Assembly (NCBI GenBank): GCA_035290345.1
Contig: DATDUP010000017.1
Coordinates: 1-39,383, forward strand
DNA length: 39,383 bases
Reading direction: 5' to 3'
Source of the DNA: DATDUP01 sp035290345
GTDB taxonomy: Bacteria > Patescibacteriota > Patescibacteriia > Magasanikbacterales > UBA922
Part shown: piece after piece, positions 1-7,835 of the stretch
Layout: each line of letters starts with the position of its first letter
Numbering within the stretch: position 1 is the stretch's first letter
Made by a program: the position numbers and the translations under genes
The notes under the pieces: generated by a model
Seen by the model: the letters and a program-made list of their open reading frames with translations, nothing else
Databases searched by the model: none
What the model was told of the DNA's origin: nothing

Positions 1-102
1 TTTAGCTAAAAGCGGAGCCCACAAAAAAGCGAGAAAACAAGAAAAAAGAGCAAAACCAATAGTTGTCTTTAGGAGGGCCAGGCTTTCAATAGACAGAAGC
101 AT
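1..102 (-). CDS. Probable MraY, N-terminal fragment (cut by window edge)
   Basis: The first 34 codons of a minus-strand gene are visible; it runs off the left edge in frame. The peptide starts MLLSIESLALLKTTIG and continues into a hydrophobic segment ending WAPLLAK. This resembles the first membrane helix of phospho-N-acetylmuramoyl-pentapeptide transferase, which makes lipid I on the inner face of the membrane. A TTGCTT/TATATT promoter with a 17-base spacer lies directly upstream, placing the transcript start only a few bases before the ATG. murB 2 kb away would fit a cell-wall neighbourhood. The fragment is too short to be sure; any membrane protein starting with a helix could look like this. 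Confidence 0.4.
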   Translation of the reverse strand, partial: MLLSIESLALLKTTIGFALFSCFLAFLWAPLLAK

Positions 103-114
103 AAAACAGGTATG

Positions 115-143
115 AATATAACAAAAAACTGGCCTAAAAGCAA
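115..143 (-). promoter_or_regulatory. Promoter of the left-edge gene
   Basis: On the minus strand the -35 box TTGCTT (143-138) and -10 box TATATT (120-115) are 17 bases apart. The ATG follows 12 bases after the -10 box, so the leader would be very short. Confidence 0.5.
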
Positions 144-152
144 ATTTTCGGT

Positions 153-923
153 TTAGGAGCGGAGTCGGCGCAGATCCAGAGTCTGGGCTTGGATGGCGTG
201 CAGGAAGGTTTCGTTTTTTTCTTGTTTCTGTCCTTTTTCTTCCCACTGTTGCTGGATCAGAGTTTGGGTGGAGTTAGTAACCGTAATCAGGCCGGTGCGA
301 ACTCCGGTATCGTAGCGACCGTCCGTGCTCCAGGCAAAGCTATGAGTATACTGGATGCTTAATAGCCGATCATGTTCATCAGTTTCCACTTCCGTGATGA
401 TCAGTACATGATCAATGTCATTTTTTCTTCCGGTTTTTAACATCAAAATGAAATCGCCGGGTCGGGCCTTTGTCCAGGGAATGGATTGGCTGTTGCGTTC
501 ATCAGCGAGAACCGAGACATTGAAATTTTCAGCTGGGCGGAGACGGATGAGTAATTTGCGCCACAAAGATCGGGCTTGAGGATAATATAAACTAGACAGA
601 GAACGGTTTTGGCTATGGGTTTGTGCTGACAAGATATGAAAACAAAAACCGGAGCAATCAATTCCTAGGTTGTTGTCTATTAAGAATTTTCTTAGTTCCT
701 CATTGCTGAATTTTTCCAGATCCAAGTGTTCGCGCAAGGCAATGATGGTCGCTTCCTGGGCAATGTCTTCGGGACTGCCTTTTCCAACATAGACGCGCAA
801 AGCGGCTCGAAGTCGCTGGCGGCGATTGTTGTAATATGGGCACGCTACCTGATGTCTAGGAAAGGGGAGACAAAGAAAAGCCTTGACAACGGCCTGGGCC
901 GAATCAGAGAGGATATATTTCAT
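153..923 (-). CDS. NlpC/P60-like cysteine peptidase family protein
   Basis: A 256-residue protein with the layout of an NlpC/P60 (papain-like) domain: a nucleophile motif IDCSGF with Cys90, a turn ARPGDFIL at about 153-160, and a histidine strand DHVLIITEV with His172. In this family the cysteine and histidine hydrolyse or transfer peptide bonds, often in cell-wall peptides. There is no signal peptide, so it is probably cytosolic or not a classical wall hydrolase. The segment between Cys and His holds a long insertion, and the C-terminal 40 residues are charged and helical. Its ATG overlaps the stop of the upstream ATP-grasp gene as ATGA, which suggests coupled translation and a shared task. 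The substrate is unknown. Confidence 0.6.
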   Translation of the reverse strand: MKYILSDSAQAVVKAFLCLPFPRHQVACPYYNNRRQRLRAALRVYVGKGSPEDIAQEATIIALREHLDLEKFSNEELRKFLIDNNLGIDCSGFCFHILSAQTHSQNRSLSSLYYPQARSLWRKLLIRLRPAENFNVSVLADERNSQSIPWTKARPGDFILMLKTGRKNDIDHVLIITEVETDEHDRLLSIQYTHSFAWSTDGRYDTGVRTGLITVTNSTQTLIQQQWEEKGQKQEKNETFLHAIQAQTLDLRRLRS

Positions 924-2113
924 AGGCCTTGTTCTAGATAATGGCGGATTAACAGACCGGTCTCGTTGAGTTCGTTGTGCGTTCTTAATAAATTGTTTGG
1001 GGTTTGGAAACGGAGCAAATCATTACCCGGGGTGGTTTGTTTATATTTGAGACAACGCACGCCTGGCAGTTTCGGTTCTTCTTCCCAGTGAGATATTTTT
1101 TTAGTGACTCGTTGGATAATTTGGGCACCCTGGTTGATGGTGATTACAGAAGCAGTACCCAGAGATTCTTCGCGTAAGGATCGCAGGTGCGCTTCAAAAA
1201 TCGTCATTGCCCCTGGAGCAGGGGTTTGTTCTTTTTGAAGCAAGCTTTCAAAAGTGGTACTAGCGGGTTGGCGGGCATTTATCTCCAATAAATACAATTG
1301 GTTTGTCCGTTCATCTTTTACCACATCAATCCCAAACAAACCTCGCCAGCCCTGGGCTTGGAGTTTTTTTCCTACGGCGGCCGCGATGTCCAAGAATTGT
1401 TGTCTTTCTTTGGTCGTCAATAAAATTTGTGGCAGTCCCCAATCATTGCCAATGGTGGCAAACGGTCGGTCTGTGAATGGTTCCAGCCCGGTGATTTGAT
1501 AGGAGATGTTGCCAAAAAGGATGGCGTCTTTGGCTACGCAAGTATTGTTGGTAAATAAAGGTCCAGGAATATAGGGAGCAGTCCGGACCAATCTCTGAGG
1601 AAAAGTTTTTTTGATTTCGGCCAATTGTGCGGCCGAAGAAACGAGGATAGTGCCAGAACCAGTGTGAGAACGGTTAAATTGGATGATGTATGGTGTATTG
1701 TCCCAAGTGAGTTCTTGGCCAGTCAGAATCTGATAGGGAGGTAAAAAAGTTTTTAATTCTTCCAGCCAATCTAATTGCGAAATTTTTTCTTCCACCCGAC
1801 TGGCTAAAACGCTGGACGGGTTCAGAAGCTTCCAATTATTTTCCGTACAGATTTTTTCAATACGGGGAGTATTTTTAAAAACTAATATCTGGGGAAAGGG
1901 GAGACGAGAAAGGAGGTCTTTGGCCCGGGCGTCTTGAAGAAGTTGCCAGGTGTCTAATAATTCTGGGGAGGATATCTCCCAATGGTTTCCTTGATCAAAA
2001 TGGAAAATTTTGGCAATTTCTGACTGATTTGCTATAGTATAAAAGTCGGGATCAGCTGGCATGGCCAGGGCCCGTTCAATGTCTCGGGTGACAAAAACCA
2101 GAGGGGTTTTCAT
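920..2113 (-). CDS. ATP-grasp domain protein (putative peptide or amino-acid ligase)
   Basis: A 397-residue protein. The part from about residue 140 to 300 reads as an ATP-grasp fold: a nucleotide-binding strand YIIQFNRSHTGSGTI, then GLFGIDVVKDE and LYLLEINARQPAST, where Asp, Glu and Asn are the usual magnesium/ATP ligands. Enzymes of this fold activate a carboxylate as an acyl-phosphate and join it to an amine or thiol. The N-terminal 100 residues are not recognised. It is the first gene of a two-gene unit and overlaps the NlpC/P60-like gene by four bases. A ligase next to a peptidase suggests making and trimming of a peptide, but the substrate cannot be read from the sequence. The ATG is about four bases from the predicted transcript start. 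Confidence 0.7.
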   Translation of the reverse strand: MKTPLVFVTRDIERALAMPADPDFYTIANQSEIAKIFHFDQGNHWEISSPELLDTWQLLQDARAKDLLSRLPFPQILVFKNTPRIEKICTENNWKLLNPSSVLASRVEEKISQLDWLEELKTFLPPYQILTGQELTWDNTPYIIQFNRSHTGSGTILVSSAAQLAEIKKTFPQRLVRTAPYIPGPLFTNNTCVAKDAILFGNISYQITGLEPFTDRPFATIGNDWGLPQILLTTKERQQFLDIAAAVGKKLQAQGWRGLFGIDVVKDERTNQLYLLEINARQPASTTFESLLQKEQTPAPGAMTIFEAHLRSLREESLGTASVITINQGAQIIQRVTKKISHWEEEPKLPGVRCLKYKQTTPGNDLLRFQTPNNLLRTHNELNETGLLIRHYLEQGL

Positions 2114-2122
2114 AGTAGCTGA

Positions 2123-2150
2123 ATTATAGCAGAAATTTCATTTTTGGCAA
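2123..2150 (-). promoter_or_regulatory. Promoter of the ATP-grasp gene
   Basis: On the minus strand, TTGCCA (2150-2145), a 16-base spacer and TATAAT (2128-2123). Nine bases separate the -10 box from the ATG at 2113, so the message would be leaderless or nearly so. The site lies in the 39-base gap shared with the divergent murB. Confidence 0.6.
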
Positions 2151-2152
2151 TT

Positions 2153-3097
2153 ATGGACAGTCTGTATCAAGAATTGAAAAAATATGGCCAAGTAAAAGCC
2201 AATGAGCCACTGGCCAAGTATACTTCTTACAAAATCGGGGGCCCGGCCGATTATTTGGTGGTCGTAGAAGAAACAGAAAAACTGGTGGCGATTTTACGTT
2301 ATCTTACTACCCACGGTCTAGATTATTTAATCATCGGTGGGGGTAGTAATATTTTGTTCAGCGATGAAGGATATCGTGGGATCGTAATCATTAATCAGTG
2401 CCGTCATCTGGAGATTAAAGATAATAGGATGGTCGTGGATAGCGGCTGTCCTTTGGGTTGGTTAACGCAGCAAGCCAGCCAAGCCGGTTTGTCCGGATTA
2501 GCCTGGGCCGTCGGGATTCCAGGTACGATTGGCGGAGCGATCCGCGGCAATGCCGGGATTCCCCAAGGAGAAATTAGAGAAAATGTAGAACAAGTGGAAG
2601 TATACCGAGATGGGGAAGTTTTGAAGCTTGATAACCAAGGATGCCGATTCGGGTACCGGGAGAGTATTTTCAAGAAAAATAATGACGTCATTTTACGGGC
2701 TTGGCTGACATTAGGAGTGGTAGATAAGCAAAAAGATATCAGTTTGATGTTAACTTTTCTTAAAGAACGGCAAACCAAACAGCCCCAAGGCAGTCAATCC
2801 GCTGGTTCAGTTTTTAAAAATATTGATTGTCGCTCTCTGAGCTCGGAGATAAAGGAAAAAATACCACCGGAAGTATGTCATTCGGGATGGTTGGCCGCCG
2901 GCTGGTTGATTGAACAGGTGGGTTTGAAAGGGCAAATGTGTGGTCGGGCGCAGATCAGCCCCAAACATAGTAATTTTATTCTAAATCTGGACCGGGCCAA
3001 GTCCCAAGACGTGCAGCAATTGATTGCTCTCTGCCGAGAAAAGGTGTATAATAAATTTGGAATTGAATTGGAGGAAGAAATTAAAATTATCAAATAA
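2153..3097 (+). CDS. murB: UDP-N-acetylenolpyruvoylglucosamine reductase MurB
   Basis: This FAD enzyme reduces UDP-GlcNAc-enolpyruvate with NADPH to UDP-MurNAc in the cytosolic stage of peptidoglycan synthesis. The 314-residue protein has the family's hallmarks in order: YTSYKIGGPADY and IIGGGSNILFSDEGY for FAD binding, a glycine-rich GIPGTIGGAIRGNAG, GYRESIFK, then SAGSVFKN with the serine expected to protonate the intermediate, and the closing SPKHSNFILN. The compact length and these motifs fit the type II enzymes of the Bacillus kind. The ATG at 2153 gives a natural start; reading from a TTG nine bases earlier adds only three residues. hpf follows after two bases. Confidence 0.93.
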   Translation: MDSLYQELKKYGQVKANEPLAKYTSYKIGGPADYLVVVEETEKLVAILRYLTTHGLDYLIIGGGSNILFSDEGYRGIVIINQCRHLEIKDNRMVVDSGCPLGWLTQQASQAGLSGLAWAVGIPGTIGGAIRGNAGIPQGEIRENVEQVEVYRDGEVLKLDNQGCRFGYRESIFKKNNDVILRAWLTLGVVDKQKDISLMLTFLKERQTKQPQGSQSAGSVFKNIDCRSLSSEIKEKIPPEVCHSGWLAAGWLIEQVGLKGQMCGRAQISPKHSNFILNLDRAKSQDVQQLIALCREKVYNKFGIELEEEIKIIK

Positions 3098-3099
3098 TT

Positions 3100-3444
3100 A
3101 TGAACATTAACATCAAGGCGACGGGCATGGAAATCACTGAAGCCATCCGGGCTTATGTTGATGAGAAGGTGACTACTTTGGAGAAATTTTTCCCGCAAAT
3201 TATTCAAGTAAATGTGGATGTGGGCTTGGAAAGCCATCACCATAACAAGGGCAAGGTGTACTATGCCGAAGTCAATATGCAAGTGCCGGGTCGGGTCGTC
3301 CGCGTGCGCAAGAACGCAGTTAATCTATACAAGGCCATAGACAAGGTACGTGATCATTTCAAGATTGAATTGGAAAAGAATAAAGAAAAAAGACGGCGCG
3401 TGGACCGTAAGACAGTCCGGGATCAAAGAGTTTATCAGGATTAA
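3100..3444 (+). CDS. hpf: Ribosome hibernation-promoting factor, short form
   Basis: A 114-residue protein of the HPF/YfiA (RaiA) family. It opens MNINIKATGMEITEAIR and has the beta-alpha-beta-beta-beta-alpha pattern of the family, with a basic patch around RVVRVRKNAV and a lysine/arginine-rich tail. Such proteins bind the decoding centre of the 30S subunit in starved cells and stop translation. The protein has only the ribosome-binding domain; the C-terminal dimerisation domain of long HPF, which forms 100S ribosomes on its own, is absent. It lies two bases after murB, so the two are co-transcribed, and a strong terminator ends the unit. Confidence 0.88.
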   Translation: MNINIKATGMEITEAIRAYVDEKVTTLEKFFPQIIQVNVDVGLESHHHNKGKVYYAEVNMQVPGRVVRVRKNAVNLYKAIDKVRDHFKIELEKNKEKRRRVDRKTVRDQRVYQD

Positions 3445-3473
3445 AAAATCGTCCCTCCGGGGACGATTTTTGT
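3443..3473 (+). terminator. Rho-independent terminator after hpf
   Basis: The arms AAAAATCGTCC and GGACGATTTTT form a stem with a short loop and end in a T-run. It starts at the hpf stop codon. Confidence 0.9.
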
Positions 3474-3485
3474 TTAATTAGTATC

Positions 3486-3514
3486 TGGACAAGAAGGTAG
3501 CCAGGTGCTATACT
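3486..3514 (+). promoter_or_regulatory. Promoter of secA
   Basis: TGGACA (3486-3491), a 17-base spacer and TATACT (3509-3514), with TG one base before the -10 box (extended -10). Only 13 bases separate the -10 box from the secA ATG, leaving no room for a Shine-Dalgarno sequence. Confidence 0.75.
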
Positions 3515-3527
3515 AGGCCAGTTATCT

Positions 3528-6272
3528 ATGTCCTTACTCTTGAAAATATTTGGCGATCCCAATGCTCGGGCACTCAAGGCCGCTCGGCCGATTGTGGCGA
3601 GTATTAATCAGCTAGAATCAACAATACAAGCTTTGACTCCGGAAGAATTACGAGCGAAAACGGCAGAATTTAAATCACGTTTAGCTCAAGGTAGTACTTT
3701 AGAGGAATTACTTCCTGAAGCCTTTGCAGTAGTCAGAGAAGCGGCCAGACGCACAACCGGGATGCGCCATTTTGACGTTCAGCTCATTGGTGGTTTGGCT
3801 TTGCATCAAGGTAAGATTGCGGAAATGCGTACTGGCGAGGGTAAGACTTTGGTGGCTACTTTACCTGTGTATTTGAATGCTCTGACTGGTAAGGGAGTGC
3901 ATGTAGTCACAGTGAATGATTATCTGGCCAAACGCGATGCGGTTTGGATGGGTCAAATCTATGATTATCTTGGTTTGAGCGTGGGAGTGATTCAGAATCT
4001 ACGTGTTAGTTACATCTATGATGCGGCCGCTCGCCAGAATGAACCGGGAATGGAAATTGAGGGAGAAACCAGCGAAGAAAAGAGTTTTCGAGTGCAGGAA
4101 GATTTTCTGAGGCCAGCTTCCCGCCGTGAGGTCTACCACTGCGATATCACTTATGGCACGAACAATGAGTTTGGTTTCGATTATTTGCGTGACAACATGG
4201 TGCAGAGTTTGGACGATATGGTGATGCGAACAGATCACCCCATGCATTATGCCATTATTGACGAAGTGGACTCTATTTTGGTGGATGAAGCCCGAACACC
4301 ATTGATTATTTCAGCTCCGGCTGAAGAAGCTAACGATCGTTACTACCAGTTTGCTCACTTGGTGCGTAATTTGCAGGAGAAAACTGATTACAACGTGGAT
4401 GAAAAATTACGCACTGCCACTTTGACTGAGGCGGGTATTGCTAAATTTGAGAACTGGTTGAATTTGGAAAATATTTATACCGAAGGGGGAATTCGAACAG
4501 TCCACCATATTGAGCAGGCTTTGAAGGCCGAAGTTTTGTTCAAGCGAGACAAGGATTACATTGTGGAAGGTAAAGAAGTAATCATTATTGATGAATTTAC
4601 CGGACGAAAAATGCCTGGTCGTCGCTATTCAGAAGGTTTGCACCAGGCGATTGAAGCGAAAGAAGGGGTGGACATAAAAAGAGAAAGTCAGACTTTGGCC
4701 ACGATTACCTTTCAAAATCTTTTCCGCATGTATAACAAGCTGGCTGGTATGACTGGAACGGCTTTGACCGAAGCGGAAGAATTCGGAAAAATTTATAACT
4801 TAGACGTATTAGTGGTGCCAACCAATCGGCCGGATCAGCGTTTAGATCATCCGGATCGAATTTATAAAACTGAAACCGCAAAATATAATGCCATTGTGGA
4901 GAAAGTGCAAGAATGCCGGGCTAAGGGTCAGCCGATTCTGGTTGGGACGATTTCCGTGGAAAAGAATGAACAATTAAGTGCTTTTTTGACTGCCGCTGGT
5001 ATTGCTCATGAAATTTTGAATGCCAAGAATCATGAACGGGAAGGAGAAATCATTGCCCAAGCCGGTCGGCCAGGAGCGGTCACTTTGGCGACCAATATGG
5101 CTGGGCGCGGTGTGGATATCAAGTTGGGTGGTGTACCCTTGGATCAAATGATAGCCGAAAAAGTAATCCAAGCCGGCGGTCTGTTTGTTTTAGGTACGGA
5201 ACGGCACGAATCACGGCGCATTGATAACCAGCTACGCGGCCGAGCCGCCCGTCAGGGCGATCCGGGTGAAACTCAGTTTTTTGTTTCCACTGAAGATGAT
5301 TTAATGCGGATTTTTGCAGGTGAACGGATGCGCTCAGTCATGGAACGGCTGAAGGTGCCGGACAACATGCCCGTGGAACAGCGAATGATTACCAAGCTTT
5401 TGGAAAGCGCTCAGAAAAAAGTAGAAGGTTATCATTTTGATTTGCGCAAGCATTTATTGGAATATGATGATGTTTTGAACAAGCATCGAGAGATTATTTA
5501 TCGTCGTCGGCGAGAGATTTTGTCTTTGGCTGCCGGCCAGTCCAGCGAAGGGGCCGGGGCTCTTTCATTAAAAGATCTCATTCTCTCTTATATTGAACAA
5601 GAAATGGAGTTTGTGGTTTCTTTCCATACCAATGCCGAAGATCGGGGAGAGTGGAACTTAACGGAAATCTTTGAAACCGCCCGAACGATTTTTTCTTTCA
5701 GTACCGAAGAAAAAGAACAATTATTTAAGATCGGAGAACATGGAGATTCAAAACTAGATGAAGCGACCGCTCGGAATCAAATCGTGGAGTTTTTGTTGAC
5801 TAAGGCTGGACAGGAATATTCTCGTCTGGAGGCCCGCATTCAGGAGATCGCCGGAGTGGAAAAGGCGGGAGAAATGGCCAAGGACCTAGAAAAAAATGTT
5901 TTATTGCGGACAATTGATAATTTTTGGGTGGATCATTTGGTGGCGATTGATTATCTGCGCACCGGTATTGGTTTGCGTGGTTATGGCCAACGCGATCCTT
6001 TAGTGGAATACAAGCGGGAGACTTACCATATGTTTAATGAACTTCTTTCTCAAATTCAGAAAGAGGTGGTCTATTCTTTTTTCAAAATCAGCGCCGGTCT
6101 TCAATTAGCGCCTTCGGTCATGGCTTCGGACAAGTTAGTTTTGAAAGGGGCGCAAAAAAGCGCGACAGATATTTCCAGCAAACCCCGGGACGAGCAGGGA
6201 AACAAGATCGGTCGCAACGACCTTTGTCCTTGTGGATCGGGAAAGAAATATAAAAAGTGTTGCGGGAAATAG
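3528..6272 (+). CDS. secA: Protein translocase ATPase SecA
   Basis: SecA drives unfolded preproteins through SecYEG with ATP. The 914-residue protein has the Walker A motif MRTGEGKTLVAT, the Walker B/DEAD motif IIDEVDSILVDEART, the preprotein cross-linking domain after it, the second helicase domain with ATNMAGRGVDIKLGG and RRIDNQLRGRAARQGDPG, the helical scaffold (NFWVDHL), and a zinc-binding tail NDLCPCGSGKKYKKCC, which in the family binds SecB or the ribosome. Between GVIQ and CDITYGTNNEFG lies an extra segment of about 50 residues, longer than in E. coli. The next gene starts eight bases after the stop. SecD and SecF, the auxiliary translocase subunits, are encoded in the same stretch. 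Confidence 0.97.
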   Translation: MSLLLKIFGDPNARALKAARPIVASINQLESTIQALTPEELRAKTAEFKSRLAQGSTLEELLPEAFAVVREAARRTTGMRHFDVQLIGGLALHQGKIAEMRTGEGKTLVATLPVYLNALTGKGVHVVTVNDYLAKRDAVWMGQIYDYLGLSVGVIQNLRVSYIYDAAARQNEPGMEIEGETSEEKSFRVQEDFLRPASRREVYHCDITYGTNNEFGFDYLRDNMVQSLDDMVMRTDHPMHYAIIDEVDSILVDEARTPLIISAPAEEANDRYYQFAHLVRNLQEKTDYNVDEKLRTATLTEAGIAKFENWLNLENIYTEGGIRTVHHIEQALKAEVLFKRDKDYIVEGKEVIIIDEFTGRKMPGRRYSEGLHQAIEAKEGVDIKRESQTLATITFQNLFRMYNKLAGMTGTALTEAEEFGKIYNLDVLVVPTNRPDQRLDHPDRIYKTETAKYNAIVEKVQECRAKGQPILVGTISVEKNEQLSAFLTAAGIAHEILNAKNHEREGEIIAQAGRPGAVTLATNMAGRGVDIKLGGVPLDQMIAEKVIQAGGLFVLGTERHESRRIDNQLRGRAARQGDPGETQFFVSTEDDLMRIFAGERMRSVMERLKVPDNMPVEQRMITKLLESAQKKVEGYHFDLRKHLLEYDDVLNKHREIIYRRRREILSLAAGQSSEGAGALSLKDLILSYIEQEMEFVVSFHTNAEDRGEWNLTEIFETARTIFSFSTEEKEQLFKIGEHGDSKLDEATARNQIVEFLLTKAGQEYSRLEARIQEIAGVEKAGEMAKDLEKNVLLRTIDNFWVDHLVAIDYLRTGIGLRGYGQRDPLVEYKRETYHMFNELLSQIQKEVVYSFFKISAGLQLAPSVMASDKLVLKGAQKSATDISSKPRDEQGNKIGRNDLCPCGSGKKYKKCCGK

Positions 6273-6279
6273 AAAGACT

Positions 6280-6774
6280 ATGAAAGTACTGATTTTCCTC
6301 CAGGGGACGATAACAATGCATGGGGATGCCCGGGGAAAATCTCGAGAAGAAAGAGTAAAACAAAGTGTGGCCCGAGAAAAGTCTGTCCTTGATTATGCGT
6401 CCTATGTGCCGATTGGGAGAGCAGTGGAAAAATTAAGAAATTGGCAACGGCAAGGGGCGGAGATTTTATATCTCAGTTCTCATGAGCAGGGTCCAGAAGT
6501 GGAAAAAGATCAGCAGGTCTTAAAAAAATTTGATTTTCCTGACGGACAAGTAGAATATAGAAAGAAAGGCGAGGCGTATAAAGACATTGCCGAAAGAATA
6601 TTACCGGATTTTCTGATAGAGGACGATTGCGAAAGCATCGGAGGAGAAAAAGAAATGGTGATAACTTCGGTCAAGCCAGAGATAAAGAAAAAAATAAAAT
6701 CAATTATAGTAAAAGAGTTCGGGGGGATTGATCATCTCCCGGATGATATTCATTCTTTATTGGTGTTGACCTAA
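6280..6774 (+). CDS. Conserved hypothetical protein, possible HAD-like fold
   Basis: A 164-residue protein of a conserved family without a firm function. The start MKVLIFLQGTITMHG occupies the place of a HAD motif I strand (FDxDGT) but has Leu-Gln where the catalytic aspartate and its neighbour would stand. ILYLSSHE resembles motif II, and PDFLIEDDCES resembles motif IV. It may therefore be a non-catalytic or altered HAD-fold protein; this is an inference from pattern only. The end, KEFGGIDHLP, is strongly conserved in relatives as far as I recall. The ATG at 6280 lies eight bases after secA, so it is likely translated from the secA message. Confidence 0.55.
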   Translation: MKVLIFLQGTITMHGDARGKSREERVKQSVAREKSVLDYASYVPIGRAVEKLRNWQRQGAEILYLSSHEQGPEVEKDQQVLKKFDFPDGQVEYRKKGEAYKDIAERILPDFLIEDDCESIGGEKEMVITSVKPEIKKKIKSIIVKEFGGIDHLPDDIHSLLVLT

Positions 6775-6785
6775 GATCAAAACGT

Positions 6786-7328
6786 GTGGCGGAAACAAAA
6801 CAGTTAAAAATCAGAATCGCCTCTCATAATCCGGTAAAGGTTGAGGCTTTGCAGGAAATTATCCAGGATTATCCTCATTTACGCGAGGCTGAGATTATCC
6901 GGACTGAATCTCGTTCAGAAGTTAGTGACCAGCCCCGATCCTTGGATGAAACTGTCAGGGGGGCGATGAATCGCGCCCGGAATGCTTTCCAAGACTGTAA
7001 TTACAGCTTTGGTATTGAATCTGGTTTGATGGCCGTGCCTCACACCAAAACTGGACACATGGACGTTTGTGTTTGTGTAATTTTTGATGGCCGAGAATAT
7101 CACCTGGGCCTTTCTTCAGCTTGGGAAGCCCCGCGTCAGGTTGTGGAATACATGTTAGAGGAAGGATTAAACATGAATGATGCGGCTTATAAAGCTGGAC
7201 TGACCGCTAATTTGACCGTTGGTTCGGCCGAGGGGTTGGTGGGCATAGTGACCAAGGGGCGTCTGACTCGAAAAGCTTATACTAAAGAAGCGATTCGGAC
7301 TGCCTTGATCCATATTGAACAGGATTAG
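6786..7328 (+). CDS. DUF84 / YjjX-type NTPase (inosine/xanthosine triphosphatase)
   Basis: A 180-residue member of the DUF84 family, whose studied members remove non-canonical nucleotides such as ITP and XTP. Supporting motifs are the N-terminal IRIASHNPVKVEAL, the acidic-Ser segment SEVSDQPRSLDETVRGAMNR, the central SFGIESGLM (glutamate for metal binding) and VGIVTKGRLTRK near the end. The best start is GTG at 6786; no ATG lies close by. It is followed 15 bases later by a Nudix hydrolase, so two nucleotide-cleaning enzymes sit together downstream of secA. Exact substrate specificity cannot be read. Confidence 0.78.
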   Translation: MAETKQLKIRIASHNPVKVEALQEIIQDYPHLREAEIIRTESRSEVSDQPRSLDETVRGAMNRARNAFQDCNYSFGIESGLMAVPHTKTGHMDVCVCVIFDGREYHLGLSSAWEAPRQVVEYMLEEGLNMNDAAYKAGLTANLTVGSAEGLVGIVTKGRLTRKAYTKEAIRTALIHIEQD

Positions 7329-7343
7329 CCTTCTAATATTAGT

Positions 7344-7784
7344 ATGGACACAATAGACAGACCAAAAGTCGGGATCGGCGTACTCATCTTCAAACAAGGC
7401 AAGGTTTTGTTGGCCAAGAGGCGGGGATCGCACGGGTCCGGAGAATATTCGTTTCCAGGTGGCCATTTGGAATACTTGGAATCTTTTGTCGACTGCGCTC
7501 GTCGGGAAGTAGCAGAAGAGTGCGGAGTAAAAATAAAGAATATCCGTTTTCAATTTTTGTCTAATGTCACCTGGTATGCCCCTAAGCATTATGTGCATAT
7601 CGGTTTGCTGGCTGATTGGGATAGTGGCGATCCGGTAGTACTGGAACCGGAGAAGGCGGAATCTTGGGAGTGGTATGAAGTAGAAAAATTGCCCCAGCCT
7701 TTGTTTTTCATGTGCCAACAAGCTATGGCCAGTTATCAAACAGGAAAAAACTACTTTGATTTAATCAATGAAGAGGGGATATAG
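7344..7784 (+). CDS. Nudix hydrolase
   Basis: A 146-residue single-domain Nudix protein. The Nudix box starts at GGHLEYLES and ends REVAEECGV, giving the GX5E-X7-REUXEEXG pattern with the magnesium-binding glutamates in place. The family cleaves nucleoside diphosphates linked to another group. The sequence VLLAKRRGSHGSGEYSFPGG before the box is common in the MutT/NUDT15-like branch, suggesting a nucleotide-pool or NDP-sugar substrate, but this is not decided by sequence. It closes a short run of nucleotide-sanitising genes. The stop codon lies inside an 8-base-pair hairpin. Confidence 0.85.
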   Translation: MDTIDRPKVGIGVLIFKQGKVLLAKRRGSHGSGEYSFPGGHLEYLESFVDCARREVAEECGVKIKNIRFQFLSNVTWYAPKHYVHIGLLADWDSGDPVVLEPEKAESWEWYEVEKLPQPLFFMCQQAMASYQTGKNYFDLINEEGI

Positions 7785-7792
7785 CCCCTCTT
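7771..7792 (+). repeat. Hairpin at the end of the Nudix gene
   Basis: AAGAGGGG (7771-7778) pairs perfectly with CCCCTCTT (7785-7792) across a six-base loop. There is no T-run, and the right arm overlaps the first two bases of the secD -35 box. It could stop readthrough or influence secD transcription. Confidence 0.5.
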
Positions 7793-7819
7793 GACGGCTG
7801 GGAAAAGGCGCAGTAGAAT
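7791..7819 (+). promoter_or_regulatory. Promoter of secDF
   Basis: TTGACG (7791-7796), a 17-base spacer and TAGAAT (7814-7819). The TTG at 7791 would otherwise look like a start codon for secD, but as the -35 box it explains why the ATG at 7836 is the real start. Confidence 0.75.
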
Positions 7820-7835
7820 AAGCCCATTATTTCAT

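Noticed and set aside
7791..7835. TTG start for secD at 7791
   Set aside because: It is the -35 box of a good promoter; the upstream peptide is not SecD-like, and the ATG at 7836 is well placed.
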